A DNA stretch of 40,409 nucleotides. It comes from CF-72 sp051006215. GTDB taxonomy: Bacteria; Chloroflexota; UBA6077; CF-72. The notes under the pieces are model-generated. The model searched no databases, was not told the origin of the DNA, and saw only the letters and a program-made list of their open reading frames with translations. The translations under genes and the position numbers were made by a program. Numbering within the stretch: the first letter of the stretch is position 1; each line of letters begins with the position of its first letter. The DNA lies in contig JBPCIO010000107.1 of NCBI GenBank assembly GCA_051006215.1, positions 1-40,409 on the forward strand. Reading direction: 5' to 3'. This document shows positions 32,614-40,406 of the stretch, in pieces.

Positions 32614-34020
32614 TCAGCCGATAGAACCTTCCATTTGCAGTGCCAGCAGGCGATTCAGCTCGACTGCGTACTCCATCGGTAATTCCTTGGTGAACGCTTC
32701 GAAGAAGCCGTTGACGATCATCGTCTTGGCCTCCGTTTCGGTGAGCCCGCGACTCTGCAAATAGAAGAGCTGCTCGTCCGAGACCTTGCTGACAGTCGCC
32801 TCGTGCCCGATGTCGACCTGTTCCTCATCGATCTCGATCGACGGGTACGTATCACTGCGACTCTTGTCGTCGAGAAGCAAGGCATCGCAGCGAACGAACG
32901 CCTTCGATCGCACCGCGCCCTTGGCCACTTTGAGCAGGCCTCGATAGGCTGCCCGCCCGCCATCCTTGGTGATGGACTTGGACACGATGGTGCTGGTGGT
33001 GTCTGGCGCCACGTGGATGACCTTGCCGCCAGCGTCTTGCAACTGCCCGGCCCCGGCGAACGCGACCGACAGAATGTCAGCCCTGGCGCGTGCGCCGAGC
33101 AGGTACACGGCCGGGTACTTCATCGTGATCTTCGACCCCAAATTGCCGTCAACCCATTCGACCGTGGCGTCTTCGTAGGCTACCGCGCGCTTGGTAACCA
33201 GGTTGTAGACGTTGTTCGACCAGTTCTGGATGGTGGTGTACCGAATGTGGGCGCCAGGCTTGGCGATCAGCTCGACCACGGCCGAATGCAGTGAATCCGA
33301 CGAATACGTCGGCGCCGTACACCCCTCGATGTAGTGCACCCGCGAGCCTTCGTCGGCGATGATCAAGGTCCGCTCGAACTGACCCATGTTCTCGGCGTTG
33401 ATGCGGAAGTAGGCCTGGAGTGGGATCTCGACGTGCGTGTTCTTGGGCACATAAATGAACGAGCCGCCGGACCAGGTGGCCGAGTTGAGCGCAGAAAACT
33501 TGTTGTCGGCGGCCGGGATGACGGTCCCGAAGTACTCCTTGACCAGGTCTGGGTACTCGCGCAGGGCTGAGTCCATGTCCAGGAACACCACACCCAGCTT
33601 CTCGAGATCCTCACGGATCGAGTGGTAGACCACCTCAGACTCGTACTGAGCCGAGACGCCAGCCAGAAATTTGCGTTCGGCCTCAGGAATCCCCAGCTTG
33701 TCGAACGTTTCCTTGATATACGCAGGGACGTCGTCCCACGACTTCTCGGCGCTGTTTTCGGTCGGCCGCAGGTAATAGAAGATGTTCTGGAAATCGATCT
33801 CGTTCAGATCGGCTGCCGGCCAGGTGGGCATCGGCTTCTTGAAAAAGATGTCCAGCGCCCGCAAACGAAACTGGAGCATCCACTCCGGCTCGTGTTTGTA
33901 CGCCGAGATCTGCTCGACGATCTCACGATCCAGGCCGCGGCGCGACTTGAACGCATACTGCTCGGGATCGCTGAAACCGTATTTGTAGTCTTTGGTGAGA
34001 TCTGCTGCCTTAACGGCCAT
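32614..34020 (-). CDS. sufB: SufB, Fe-S scaffold subunit
   Basis: 468 aa. The strongly conserved segments are YKYGFSDPE, NKFSALNSATWSGGSFIYVP, IEGCTAPTYSSDSLHSAVVE and VDIGHEATVSKVSDEQLFYL. A Cys in SKAFVRCDALLLDD is the likely counterpart of the sulfur-accepting core cysteine of E. coli SufB. The open frame goes back to 34113 inside sufC, but the ATG at 34020, preceded by GAGGAGG, begins the family homology. It overlaps the sufC 3' end by 11 nt. Confidence 0.96.
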   Translation of the reverse strand: MAVKAADLTKDYKYGFSDPEQYAFKSRRGLDREIVEQISAYKHEPEWMLQFRLRALDIFFKKPMPTWPAADLNEIDFQNIFYYLRPTENSAEKSWDDVPAYIKETFDKLGIPEAERKFLAGVSAQYESEVVYHSIREDLEKLGVVFLDMDSALREYPDLVKEYFGTVIPAADNKFSALNSATWSGGSFIYVPKNTHVEIPLQAYFRINAENMGQFERTLIIADEGSRVHYIEGCTAPTYSSDSLHSAVVELIAKPGAHIRYTTIQNWSNNVYNLVTKRAVAYEDATVEWVDGNLGSKITMKYPAVYLLGARARADILSVAFAGAGQLQDAGGKVIHVAPDTTSTIVSKSITKDGGRAAYRGLLKVAKGAVRSKAFVRCDALLLDDKSRSDTYPSIEIDEEQVDIGHEATVSKVSDEQLFYLQSRGLTETEAKTMIVNGFFEAFTKELPMEYAVELNRLLALQMEGSIG

Positions 34021-34834
34021 GGCTAGTCGCCTCCTCTGTGTCCTCAATGCCCAGTCGACGCAAGATGGGGTCGTAGCCCTCCGACTCGAGCTGTTGCACC
34101 AGCTCGGCGCCACCAGACTCGACGATGCGGCCTCTGGCCATGACGTGGACCTTGTCGGGTCGTACGTAGTTCAAAATGCGCTGATAGTGGGTGATGAGCA
34201 GGACGCCCATCTGCTGCTGTTGCTGGTGAACCAGGTTAATACCATCGCTCACGATACGCACTGCGTCGATGTCCAGGCCCGAGTCTGGCTCATCCAGAAT
34301 TGCCATGCGGGGTTTGAGCATCGCCAGCTGGAGCATCTCGGCGCGCTTCTTTTCTCCCCCGGAAAAGCCTTCATTCAGCGCACGCGTGGCGAAGCTCGAG
34401 TCGATCTGGAGGTGTTGCATGCGCTCAGCCAGCTCCTTGCGAAAGGCGAGCGCGTTGATGCTCTCGGTGCCGCGTACGGCCTTGACCGCGGCGCGCAAGA
34501 AGTTGCCCGTACCCACGCCCGGGATGGCGATGGGATTCTGAAACGCCAGGAACATACCTCGCTTGGCCCGCTCGTCGGGTCGCAGGTGCAGCATCTCTTC
34601 GCCGTACCGTCGCACGCTACCCTGCGTCACCAGGTACTTAGGATGGCCCATCAGCGCATTGGCGAGCGTGCTCTTGCCCGAGCCGTTGCGACCCATCAGC
34701 GCGTGGACCTCGCCGTGGCCGACGACCAGCGTGAAGCCCCGCAAAATTTCACGTCCCTCGACCGAAACGTGCAGGTCCTGAATTTCGAACAGGGCGTCCG
34801 ATGCGCCGTTGAGCGTGCCGTTTGAATGCGTCAT
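34010..34834 (-). CDS. sufC: SufC, ABC-type ATPase of the SUF complex
   Basis: 274 aa. Walker A GRNGSGKST, Q-loop AFQNP, ABC signature FSGGEKKRAEM and Walker B AILDEPDSGLD are all present, with ITHYQRIL as the H-loop. The SufC-specific YVRPDKVHVMARGRIVESGG is recognisable. ATP hydrolysis drives the SufB-SufD rearrangement during cluster assembly. The ATG overlaps the stop of the rrf2 regulator gene by 4 nt. Confidence 0.96.
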   Translation of the reverse strand: MTHSNGTLNGASDALFEIQDLHVSVEGREILRGFTLVVGHGEVHALMGRNGSGKSTLANALMGHPKYLVTQGSVRRYGEEMLHLRPDERAKRGMFLAFQNPIAIPGVGTGNFLRAAVKAVRGTESINALAFRKELAERMQHLQIDSSFATRALNEGFSGGEKKRAEMLQLAMLKPRMAILDEPDSGLDIDAVRIVSDGINLVHQQQQQMGVLLITHYQRILNYVRPDKVHVMARGRIVESGGAELVQQLESEGYDPILRRLGIEDTEEATSHGR

Positions 34835-35340
34835 GCGTGCGCGAATTCACCTTTGCGTGAGGATAGAGTAGGCGTGGCGCCGAGCGATTCGAGCGGCACG
34901 AAGTTGGCCGCCGCGTGCTGGAGCGCGTCAGAAATCAGCAAGTCGTCTAAGGTGGTCGAGTCCAGAACTCCGAGCACCGCGGCCTGTACCCGGTCCCAGA
35001 TGGAGCGAGACATGCACACGAGGTCGCGCGCGCAGGTGCCCGGCAGATAGTCCTCGGCGGTGCAGTCCACGGGGGCGACTTGCCCCTCCAGGACGCGATA
35101 GATGTCGCCCACGGTAATCAGCGCCGGACCGCGCGACAGTCGATATCCGCCGTGCACGCCACGGGTGCCTTCCACGAGCCCTGCCCGCCGCAGCTCGCCG
35201 AAGAGCTGCTCCAAATAGGACAGCGGCAAGTCCTCATTCCGGGCAATTTCCGAAAGGGATAGCAAGCGCTGAGCGCCATACGACCGAGCCAACTCGGTCA
35301 TGGCGCGAAGGCCGTAGTGTACGCGCGTCGATACTTTCAT
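34831..35340 (-). CDS. Rrf2-family (IscR-like) regulator of the suf operon
   Basis: 169 aa. A winged-helix N-terminal domain (MKVSTRVHYGLRAM; EIARNEDLPLSYLEQLFGEL; RGVHGGYRL) is followed by three cysteines, Cys93, Cys103 and Cys109. The C-x9-C-x5-C spacing is wider at the first gap than the C-x5-C-x5-C of E. coli IscR. These can bind a [2Fe-2S] cluster and sense the Fe-S status of the cell. As first gene of the suf operon it most likely regulates its own operon and perhaps the divergent A-type carrier. Confidence 0.93.
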   Translation of the reverse strand: MKVSTRVHYGLRAMTELARSYGAQRLLSLSEIARNEDLPLSYLEQLFGELRRAGLVEGTRGVHGGYRLSRGPALITVGDIYRVLEGQVAPVDCTAEDYLPGTCARDLVCMSRSIWDRVQAAVLGVLDSTTLDDLLISDALQHAAANFVPLESLGATPTLSSRKGEFAHA

Positions 35341-35374
35341 CGTTTCTGTGGGTAGCTGGGCGGGCGACCTACGC

Positions 35375-35417
35375 CACTCGGAAGGACGTAAGCCAAATCC
35401 TACCCAATCACTCGGAA
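35375..35417. promoter_or_regulatory. Direct repeat CACTCGGAA x2, possible Rrf2 operator
   Basis: CACTCGGAA occurs at 35375-35383 and 35409-35417, 34 nt apart, in the 138-bp gap between the divergent rrf2 and A-type carrier genes. It is a candidate binding site for the Rrf2 regulator; no clear -35/-10 pair is seen. Confidence 0.35.
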
Positions 35418-35478
35418 TTATGGCGTGTTGTACTGTATGCTGTCAATAACGTCATCGCCAGCCGAGGGAACTGCAACC

Positions 35479-35823
35479 ATGATTGACATCACTCCAACCG
35501 CTGCAACCAAAGTCAAAGAGCTGCTCGAGGAATCGGGCAAGGCTGACCACGCTCTGCGGATTTTCGTGCGCGGCATGAGCTGCTCCGGGCCAGCCTACGG
35601 CATGACCCTCGACAATGAACCTCGCGACGACGATAGCGTCGCCGAGTTCAGCGGCGTGCGTGTCCTGGTCGACCCGCAGAGCGCCCAGTACGTCGAGGGC
35701 GCTCAGGTCGACTATGTCGACGGGCTGATGGGCCGCGGCTTCACCGTCTCGAATCCAAACTACAAGGCCGAAGCCAGCAGTGGCGGCGGCTGCGGCGGCA
35801 ACTGTTCCTGCGGCGGCCACTGA
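35479..35823 (+). CDS. A-type Fe-S carrier/HesB-like protein with Cys-Gly tail
   Basis: 114 aa. The HesB core has Cys35 in GMSCSGPAYGM, the residue aligned with the first A-type ligand. The usual CGCG ending is replaced by a Gly-rich tail with Cys105, Cys109 and Cys111 (CGGNCSCGGH), about eight residues further from NPN than normal. The protein is transcribed divergently from the suf operon and is presumably co-regulated with it. The ATG at 35479 is chosen over the upstream ATG at 35425 because family homology starts with IDITPTAATKV. It is the second A-type protein in the window. Confidence 0.88.
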   Translation: MIDITPTAATKVKELLEESGKADHALRIFVRGMSCSGPAYGMTLDNEPRDDDSVAEFSGVRVLVDPQSAQYVEGAQVDYVDGLMGRGFTVSNPNYKAEASSGGGCGGNCSCGGH

Positions 35824-35920
35824 CCGGTACCCGCCTCTCCCGCTGAGAGTGCGCTGGCGGGCGCAGCACGGGTGAGGGTGGCCGTCGAGCCTGCTCGCCG
35901 GCCTCACGCCGAGCCGTTTC

Positions 35921-35947
35921 TGCGTTGAGGAGGCGCTCCTCAGCGTG
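35921..35947 (+). promoter_or_regulatory. Hairpin enclosing the ribosome-binding site and start codon of the J-domain gene
   Basis: A 12-bp stem, including three G-U pairs, joins 35921-35932 to 35936-35947 across a GCG loop. GAGGAG (35927-35932) is fully paired with CTCCTC (35936-35941), and the GTG start (35945-35947) is in the outer stem. Translation should be blocked when the hairpin is closed. Confidence 0.55.
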
Positions 35948-36967
35948 ACCGTCTCAATTGAAGACCTGTACCGCACCCTACAAGTCGCGCCGGGTGCGGA
36001 CCTGGAAACTATCCGCGCCGCGTACCGACGACTAGCTCGCCTCTACCATCCTGATCTGAATCCGCGGCCTGAGGCCGCAGCGCGGATGCGAGCCATCAAC
36101 GCTGCCTACGCCGTCCTATCTGATCCGGCTCGCCGCGCCACGTATGACGCTCGACGCTACCTGCCCCGCTCGCAAGTCGTCCACGCGGCACGTCCAGTTC
36201 AGGTCCACCCGGTCATGTCGGTTCCGCAGCCACCCACCCCGCTGCAGCATCGGGTCGATCGCATTGTCGCCATCCTCGGCATTGGGCTGCTGGTGGGCAT
36301 CGGCTTCTACGCCGTGAATGTCGTCCCGTACGCGGCCCAGCAGTCGCAGTTTCAGCGGCCCGCAAGTGCGCCGTCGCCAGGCGCGACACTAGCCCAGGCA
36401 CCCACCCTCGACCCCGCCTCGGGTGTATCCGTGCCCGAGCGATTGCGCGCCGACGCGGCCTTGAAGAGCTTTCCGGGCCCGGTTCTGGTGGCGCCGGCAG
36501 GCCTGGAGCCATTCGCCAGTCTGCCAGTGGTGCACACTGAATCCGCCAGCCGCGGGATCGCGCGTTACGCGATCTACTACAGCGACCTTACCAGCGGCGC
36601 AGCAACGATTTCGGGCCTGCTTGGCCGTGAATCCTTCGACACCGGCGCTACTCGGTTGCCGGACTGCAGCCCAGATGGCACCTACTGCTCCGGCCCGGTG
36701 CCCGGACAGCCGGCCGGGCCGGCCGGGCTGGAGCTATTCCGCACGCCCGGGCTCGTCGGCGACTTGCCTGCCTACGCCACCCATCGTGTGTGTTGTAACG
36801 GCGTGTTCTGGTCCCTCAGCTGGTACGAGCCGCGCGCGAATATGAGCTACTCCCTCGAGGTGTCGCGCAGCGCGGCAGCCCAGTTCGGAAGGTCCGTTGC
36901 CGAAGCCAACGTGGATGCCGCGCGAGCCTTCGCGGCGCTAGCCTCTGGGCTGGTGCGCCTACCGTGA
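35945..36967 (+). CDS. J-domain protein with one membrane helix
   Basis: 340 aa. An N-terminal J domain (about 6-70) has the HPD motif at 35-37 (LYHPDLNP), which stimulates DnaK ATPase. A linker leads to one membrane helix at about 106-124 and then to an external domain of some 215 residues with Cys pairs (DCSPDGTYC, RVCCNG) of no recognised family. It is not a canonical DnaJ, since there is no G/F region or zinc domain, so it probably recruits DnaK to the membrane. The start is GTG 35945, inside a stable hairpin. No dnaK or grpE is nearby. Confidence 0.85.
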   Translation: MTVSIEDLYRTLQVAPGADLETIRAAYRRLARLYHPDLNPRPEAAARMRAINAAYAVLSDPARRATYDARRYLPRSQVVHAARPVQVHPVMSVPQPPTPLQHRVDRIVAILGIGLLVGIGFYAVNVVPYAAQQSQFQRPASAPSPGATLAQAPTLDPASGVSVPERLRADAALKSFPGPVLVAPAGLEPFASLPVVHTESASRGIARYAIYYSDLTSGAATISGLLGRESFDTGATRLPDCSPDGTYCSGPVPGQPAGPAGLELFRTPGLVGDLPAYATHRVCCNGVFWSLSWYEPRANMSYSLEVSRSAAAQFGRSVAEANVDAARAFAALASGLVRLP

Positions 36968-36973
36968 ACGCAA

Positions 36974-37978
36974 GTGAGTACCCTGAGGCACATGTTCAAA
37001 GTGGGGAGCGGCTCGCTCCAATACGAGCTGGTCGAAGATTGGGAGCAACTTCCGTCGGGGTTCAGGCACGCGGACGTGGCCGGTGTATGCACCGACTCCG
37101 GCGGCAACGTGTATCTGTTCTGCCGCGGCGACCACCCGGTGATGGTGTACGACCGCGATGGCCGTTTTCTGCACGCCTGGGGTGAGGGCGAATTCTCCTA
37201 CCGCACCCACGGCATGTACATGGGCAAGGACGACCACGTCTATCTGGTCGACGATTCTCACCACAGCGTCGGTAAGCACAACCGTGACGGCAAGCTCCTG
37301 TTCAAACTGGGCCCGTCCGAAACGCCGTCCGAGACATGCTACGACGGGCGCACGCCGGCTTCGGTCACCCGCGCCGCGGGCCCGTTCAACCGGCCCACGA
37401 ATGTGGCCGTCGCCCCGAGCGGCGATCTGTTTGTGAGCGACGGCTACGGCAACACCCGCATTCACCGCTTTGATGCCCAGGGGCGCTTGTGTGAATCCTG
37501 GGGACAACCTGGCTCCGGCCCGGGCGAGTTCCGGGTGCCGCACAGCACCTGGGTGCATACCGACGGTCGCGTATTCGTGTGCGACCGCGAGAACGACCGC
37601 ATCCAAATTATCAGCCCCGAGGGCGAGTACCTGACGCAATGGCTCGATGTGCAACGACCCCAGGACATCTTCATCGACAAGGATGACCGCGTGTATGTCG
37701 GGGAGCTGGTGTGGCGGGCTGGGCAGAACTCGTTCCGACGCGGCCCGATCCACGTCGAAGAGCCGGCGCGCTTGAGCATCTACGACATCCAGGGCAATGT
37801 CCTGCTGCGGTGGGGCGGGTCTGACGCTGCCCAGCCTGGCAACTTCGTCGCGCCGCACGGGATCTGGGTCGACGATCGCGGCGACATCTACATGGCTGAG
37901 GTGACCGACACCATCGGTGTCAAGCCAGGCATCGTGCCGGAGGGCACGCATACCCTCCAGAAATTCGCTCGGGTGTAG
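36974..37978 (+). CDS. NHL-repeat beta-propeller protein
   Basis: 334 aa (328 if the ATG at 36992 is used). At least five NHL-like blades are visible, with repeats of the type GNVYLFCRGDHPVMVYDRDGR, GDLFVSDGYGNTRIHRFDAQ and GRVFVCDRENDRIQIISPEG. The overall pattern resembles peptidyl-alpha-hydroxyglycine lyase-like propellers often found in environmental bacteria, but no signal peptide is seen and catalytic residues cannot be assigned. TACCGT lies 8 nt before the GTG and TACCCT 7 nt before the ATG, so either could be a leaderless start. Confidence 0.82.
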   Translation: MSTLRHMFKVGSGSLQYELVEDWEQLPSGFRHADVAGVCTDSGGNVYLFCRGDHPVMVYDRDGRFLHAWGEGEFSYRTHGMYMGKDDHVYLVDDSHHSVGKHNRDGKLLFKLGPSETPSETCYDGRTPASVTRAAGPFNRPTNVAVAPSGDLFVSDGYGNTRIHRFDAQGRLCESWGQPGSGPGEFRVPHSTWVHTDGRVFVCDRENDRIQIISPEGEYLTQWLDVQRPQDIFIDKDDRVYVGELVWRAGQNSFRRGPIHVEEPARLSIYDIQGNVLLRWGGSDAAQPGNFVAPHGIWVDDRGDIYMAEVTDTIGVKPGIVPEGTHTLQKFARV

Positions 37979-38328
37979 CCGCTTGCGCTTCGGCGCCGGC
38001 CGTCGAACAAGTCCGCCACTCGTCGATCGGGACACGAATGAGTCGCCCCGCGCGAGGAGGTCCATGCGCGCACCACCCCGCTGGCGAGCGTCGCCGGTCA
38101 CTGGCTAGCCGGCCATGCGCGCTTCCGTGTCGGGTGCGGCCAACCATCGACACTCACTTGGAGCGCTGAGAGGAAGGGATAGCCCCCACGTGTAACCGTA
38201 GCTGTGGCTGCGACTGGAGCGTCCAGCCGCGTACGCAGGAGGCCGCGCTGACCCACCGCATTCGAGCGCGAGAGCTTGGCGAGGACTTCCACGTCGAGCC
38301 CGACTATACGGGTCCGGTCGTAACGGGT
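37979..38328. other. 350-bp intergenic region upstream of the GAF kinase
   Basis: No convincing gene. A 14-codon frame (38064-38108) has GAGGAGG only 3-4 nt before its ATG, too close for good initiation. A short inverted repeat CTGGA-GCG-TCCAG is seen near 38214-38226. No clear promoter for the kinase was found. Confidence 0.5.
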
Positions 38329-39576
38329 ATGGCTGGCGTAGCCAATTGTTCGCTTGAGGCATACTGTGTGGCGAGGCTCGTACACCGTGTGAAGGCCATC
38401 AGCAAGAACCGACCTGCGCCCCAGGGGCCGCGTTCGTGGCACACCGACGAGCTCGCGGCCATCGATCGGCTCGAGGTGGTCCAAACAGCCCTGAAGGTGT
38501 TGTGCCAGACGACAGGTCTGCGGATTGCGCTTGTCGCGCGCGTGACACCAGCATCGTGGACAGCCTGCGCCGTGCTGGATGAGGCCGATTTTGGGCTGAA
38601 GCCAGGCGATGAGCTGGAACTCTCGACAACCTATTGAAGCATCGTCGGGGGTGCGGTCGCACCCTTGATTGTCAGCCACGCCAGCGCCGATCCGCGTTTC
38701 ATGGACCATCCAGGTCTCAAGCTGTATGGCATCGAAAGCTACATTGCCGTCCCACTCAATCGCCGCGACGGGACCTACTTTGGAACTCTGTGCGCCCTCG
38801 ATCCGCTGCCGGCTGAGCTGAACGAGGAAGGGCTGGCGATTTTTGAACTGTTGGCAAGTTTGATCGCCTTTGAGCTCGAAGCTGAAGATTCGGAGCGGCG
38901 GTCTCGGGCGGTGGCCGAGCAGATGGCAGCTCAGGCACGCGAGCTCGTCCGCTTGGAGGAGCGGGAGCGAATCGCGATGGACCTGCACGACGGTGTGATC
39001 CAGTCGCTGTACAGCATCGTTCTTAGTCTTGGAGCTCAAGAGCTCAACCAGGAGCCGAACCAGCCGGACCAGGAGCTCACCCAAACCATTGCTCGGCTGA
39101 ACGACGTCATCCACGAGATCCGCAACAACATCTTTTCTTTGAATGTGCGCGATCTGGGCGAGGCCGGCTTGCGTAGCGGAATCCAACGCCTTGCAGACGA
39201 GCTGCGGGTGGGCACGCTTGTAAAAGCCCGTGTCGCTGTCGATAGCGGAATTGAAGATGGCATCGATACTGACGCGCTACGGAGTCTGCTGTACATTGCG
39301 CGCGAAGCAACCTCGAATGTGATTCGACATGCTGGCGCCACGAGCGTAACGATTAGCGTTAAGCGCGCAGGCGAGCATCTGGTGATGAGCATTCGTGACA
39401 ATGGTCGCGGCTTTGACGTGAGCGCGGCTGGCGCACAGCGCGGCAACGGCCTGCGCAACATAGCCGAACGCGCGCGATTGATCGGTGGAGCTGCCAGCAT
39501 CGAGAGCCAACCCGGCCGAGGCACACAGGTGTGCATCCGATTGGGTCTGATGGCGCTACACGGTGCCAGCCCTTGA
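38329..39576 (+). CDS. GAF-domain sensor histidine kinase with in-frame TGA (candidate selenoprotein or opal pseudogene)
   Basis: The same frame runs from the ATG at 38329 to the stop at 39576, broken only by TGA at 38635-38637 (codon 103). Across the TGA it reads as one continuous GAF domain: ALKVLCQTTGLRIALVARVT, DELELSTTY, stop, then LIVSHASADPRFMDHPGLK, LYGIESYIAVPL and FGTLCALDP. Next come a HisKA_3 dimerisation helix with His220 in IAMDLHDGVIQS and a HATPase domain (REATSNVIRHAG, IRDNGRGFD, GLRNIAERA). In family members remembered here the residue after TTx is Cys (TTxC). A SECIS-like hairpin follows. If the TGA is a true stop, the upper part is a 102-aa fragment and the kinase part might start at TTG 38665. 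The response regulator follows with a TTGA overlap. Confidence 0.8.
38644..38669 (+). promoter_or_regulatory. SECIS-like hairpin after the in-frame TGA
   Basis: Stem 38644-38654 pairs with 38659-38669: 11 continuous pairs, three of them G-U. The apical loop is GGTC at 38655-38658. The loop starts 17 nt after the TGA. Bacterial SECIS elements have their loop about 16-37 nt after UGA with G in the first loop positions; E. coli fdhF has GGUC 18 nt after its UGA. The bulged U of the E. coli element is absent. Confidence 0.4.
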
Positions 39577-40235
39577 CACAATCACCCATCCGCCTGCTCC
39601 TGGTCGACGACCATGCGGTCGTGCGGTTGGGAATGCGAACCCTGTTCGAGCGGACCGGCCGATTCGAGATCGTGGCGGAAGCCGCAACCGTAACTCAAGC
39701 AGTTGTGGAGGCTCGCACGCAACGGCCGGACCTCGTGATCATGGACTTGCGATTGCCCGACGGCACAGGTGTGGAGGCATGTCGCGAGATTCGCTCTGAA
39801 CAACCGGACGTGCGCGTCATCATGTTGACCTCGTACTCCGACGAGGAGGCGGTGGTGTCTTCGATTGTCGCCGGAGCGGCCGGCTATTTGCTGAAGGAGA
39901 CGCCTCCACGGCGACTCATCGAAGCGGTCGATACGGTGGCTGGCGGAGGTTCGCTGCTCGATCCCGGGGTGACGCACGTGATTCTGGATCGTCTCAGGCG
40001 CTCCGCCCGCGGCGGGGTTGACGATCCATTCCCCACCGCACGCCTGTCGACGCAGGAGCGCAACATCTTGGCGCGGCTTGCCGAGGGAAAGACGAACAGG
40101 ATGATCGCGACCGAACTCTGTCTCAGCGAGCGCACGGTCAAGACGTATGTCAGCAATTTGCTGCAGAAGCTCCATCTGAGCCGGCGCGCCGAAGCAGCCG
40201 CGTTCGCTGTTCGCCAGAGTCGAGACGAGAGGTAG
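39573..40235 (+). CDS. LuxR/NarL-family response regulator
   Basis: 220 aa. The receiver domain has LLLVDDHAVVR with Asp12 and Asp13, the phospho-acceptor Asp58 in LVIMDLRLPDG, the Thr in IMLTSYS and Lys in YLLKETPP. A C-terminal LuxR-type helix-turn-helix is at about 155-215 (LSTQERNILARLAEGKTNRMIATELCLSERTVKTYV). The TTG at 39573 overlaps the kinase stop as TTGA and directly precedes the receiver core, so it is preferred to the GTG at 39531. It is the obvious output partner of the kinase at 38329. Confidence 0.93.
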   Translation: MTQSPIRLLLVDDHAVVRLGMRTLFERTGRFEIVAEAATVTQAVVEARTQRPDLVIMDLRLPDGTGVEACREIRSEQPDVRVIMLTSYSDEEAVVSSIVAGAAGYLLKETPPRRLIEAVDTVAGGGSLLDPGVTHVILDRLRRSARGGVDDPFPTARLSTQERNILARLAEGKTNRMIATELCLSERTVKTYVSNLLQKLHLSRRAEAAAFAVRQSRDER

Positions 40236-40406
40236 CCTTTGGCGAACCGCTGAGACGGGGTCAGGTCCTGGCCAGATGGCCGCACTTTTGTCGACCAATG
40301 GCCGCCCGAACGACGATACCCGGCACCATCCAGACATGCCACGCTTGTGATGGGAGACTGCGCTCGCGGTGCTGGTGTCCGCGTAGTCGACCGGAGGCGA
40401 ACCTGT
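40236..40406. other. Intergenic region at window end
   Basis: 171 bp without a recognisable gene. It ends with GGAGG at 40393-40397, a well-placed ribosome-binding site 9 nt before the ATG at 40407. Confidence 0.5.

Noticed and set aside
35836..35850. CTCTCCCGCTGAGAG as a terminator of the A-type carrier gene
   Set aside because: Short stem without a T run. It resembles GC-rich palindromes common in such genomes.
36959..38101. 380-aa minus-strand frame
   Set aside because: Antisense shadow of the NHL propeller gene; its sequence has no recognisable domain.
38064..38108. 14-codon frame as a leader peptide for the kinase
   Set aside because: The Shine-Dalgarno is too close to the ATG and there is no attenuator-like structure after it.
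38098..39186. 362-aa minus-strand frame opposite the kinase
   Set aside because: Considered because the plus frame has a TGA, but the plus strand has full GAF, HisKA_3 and HATPase motifs and the minus frame has none.
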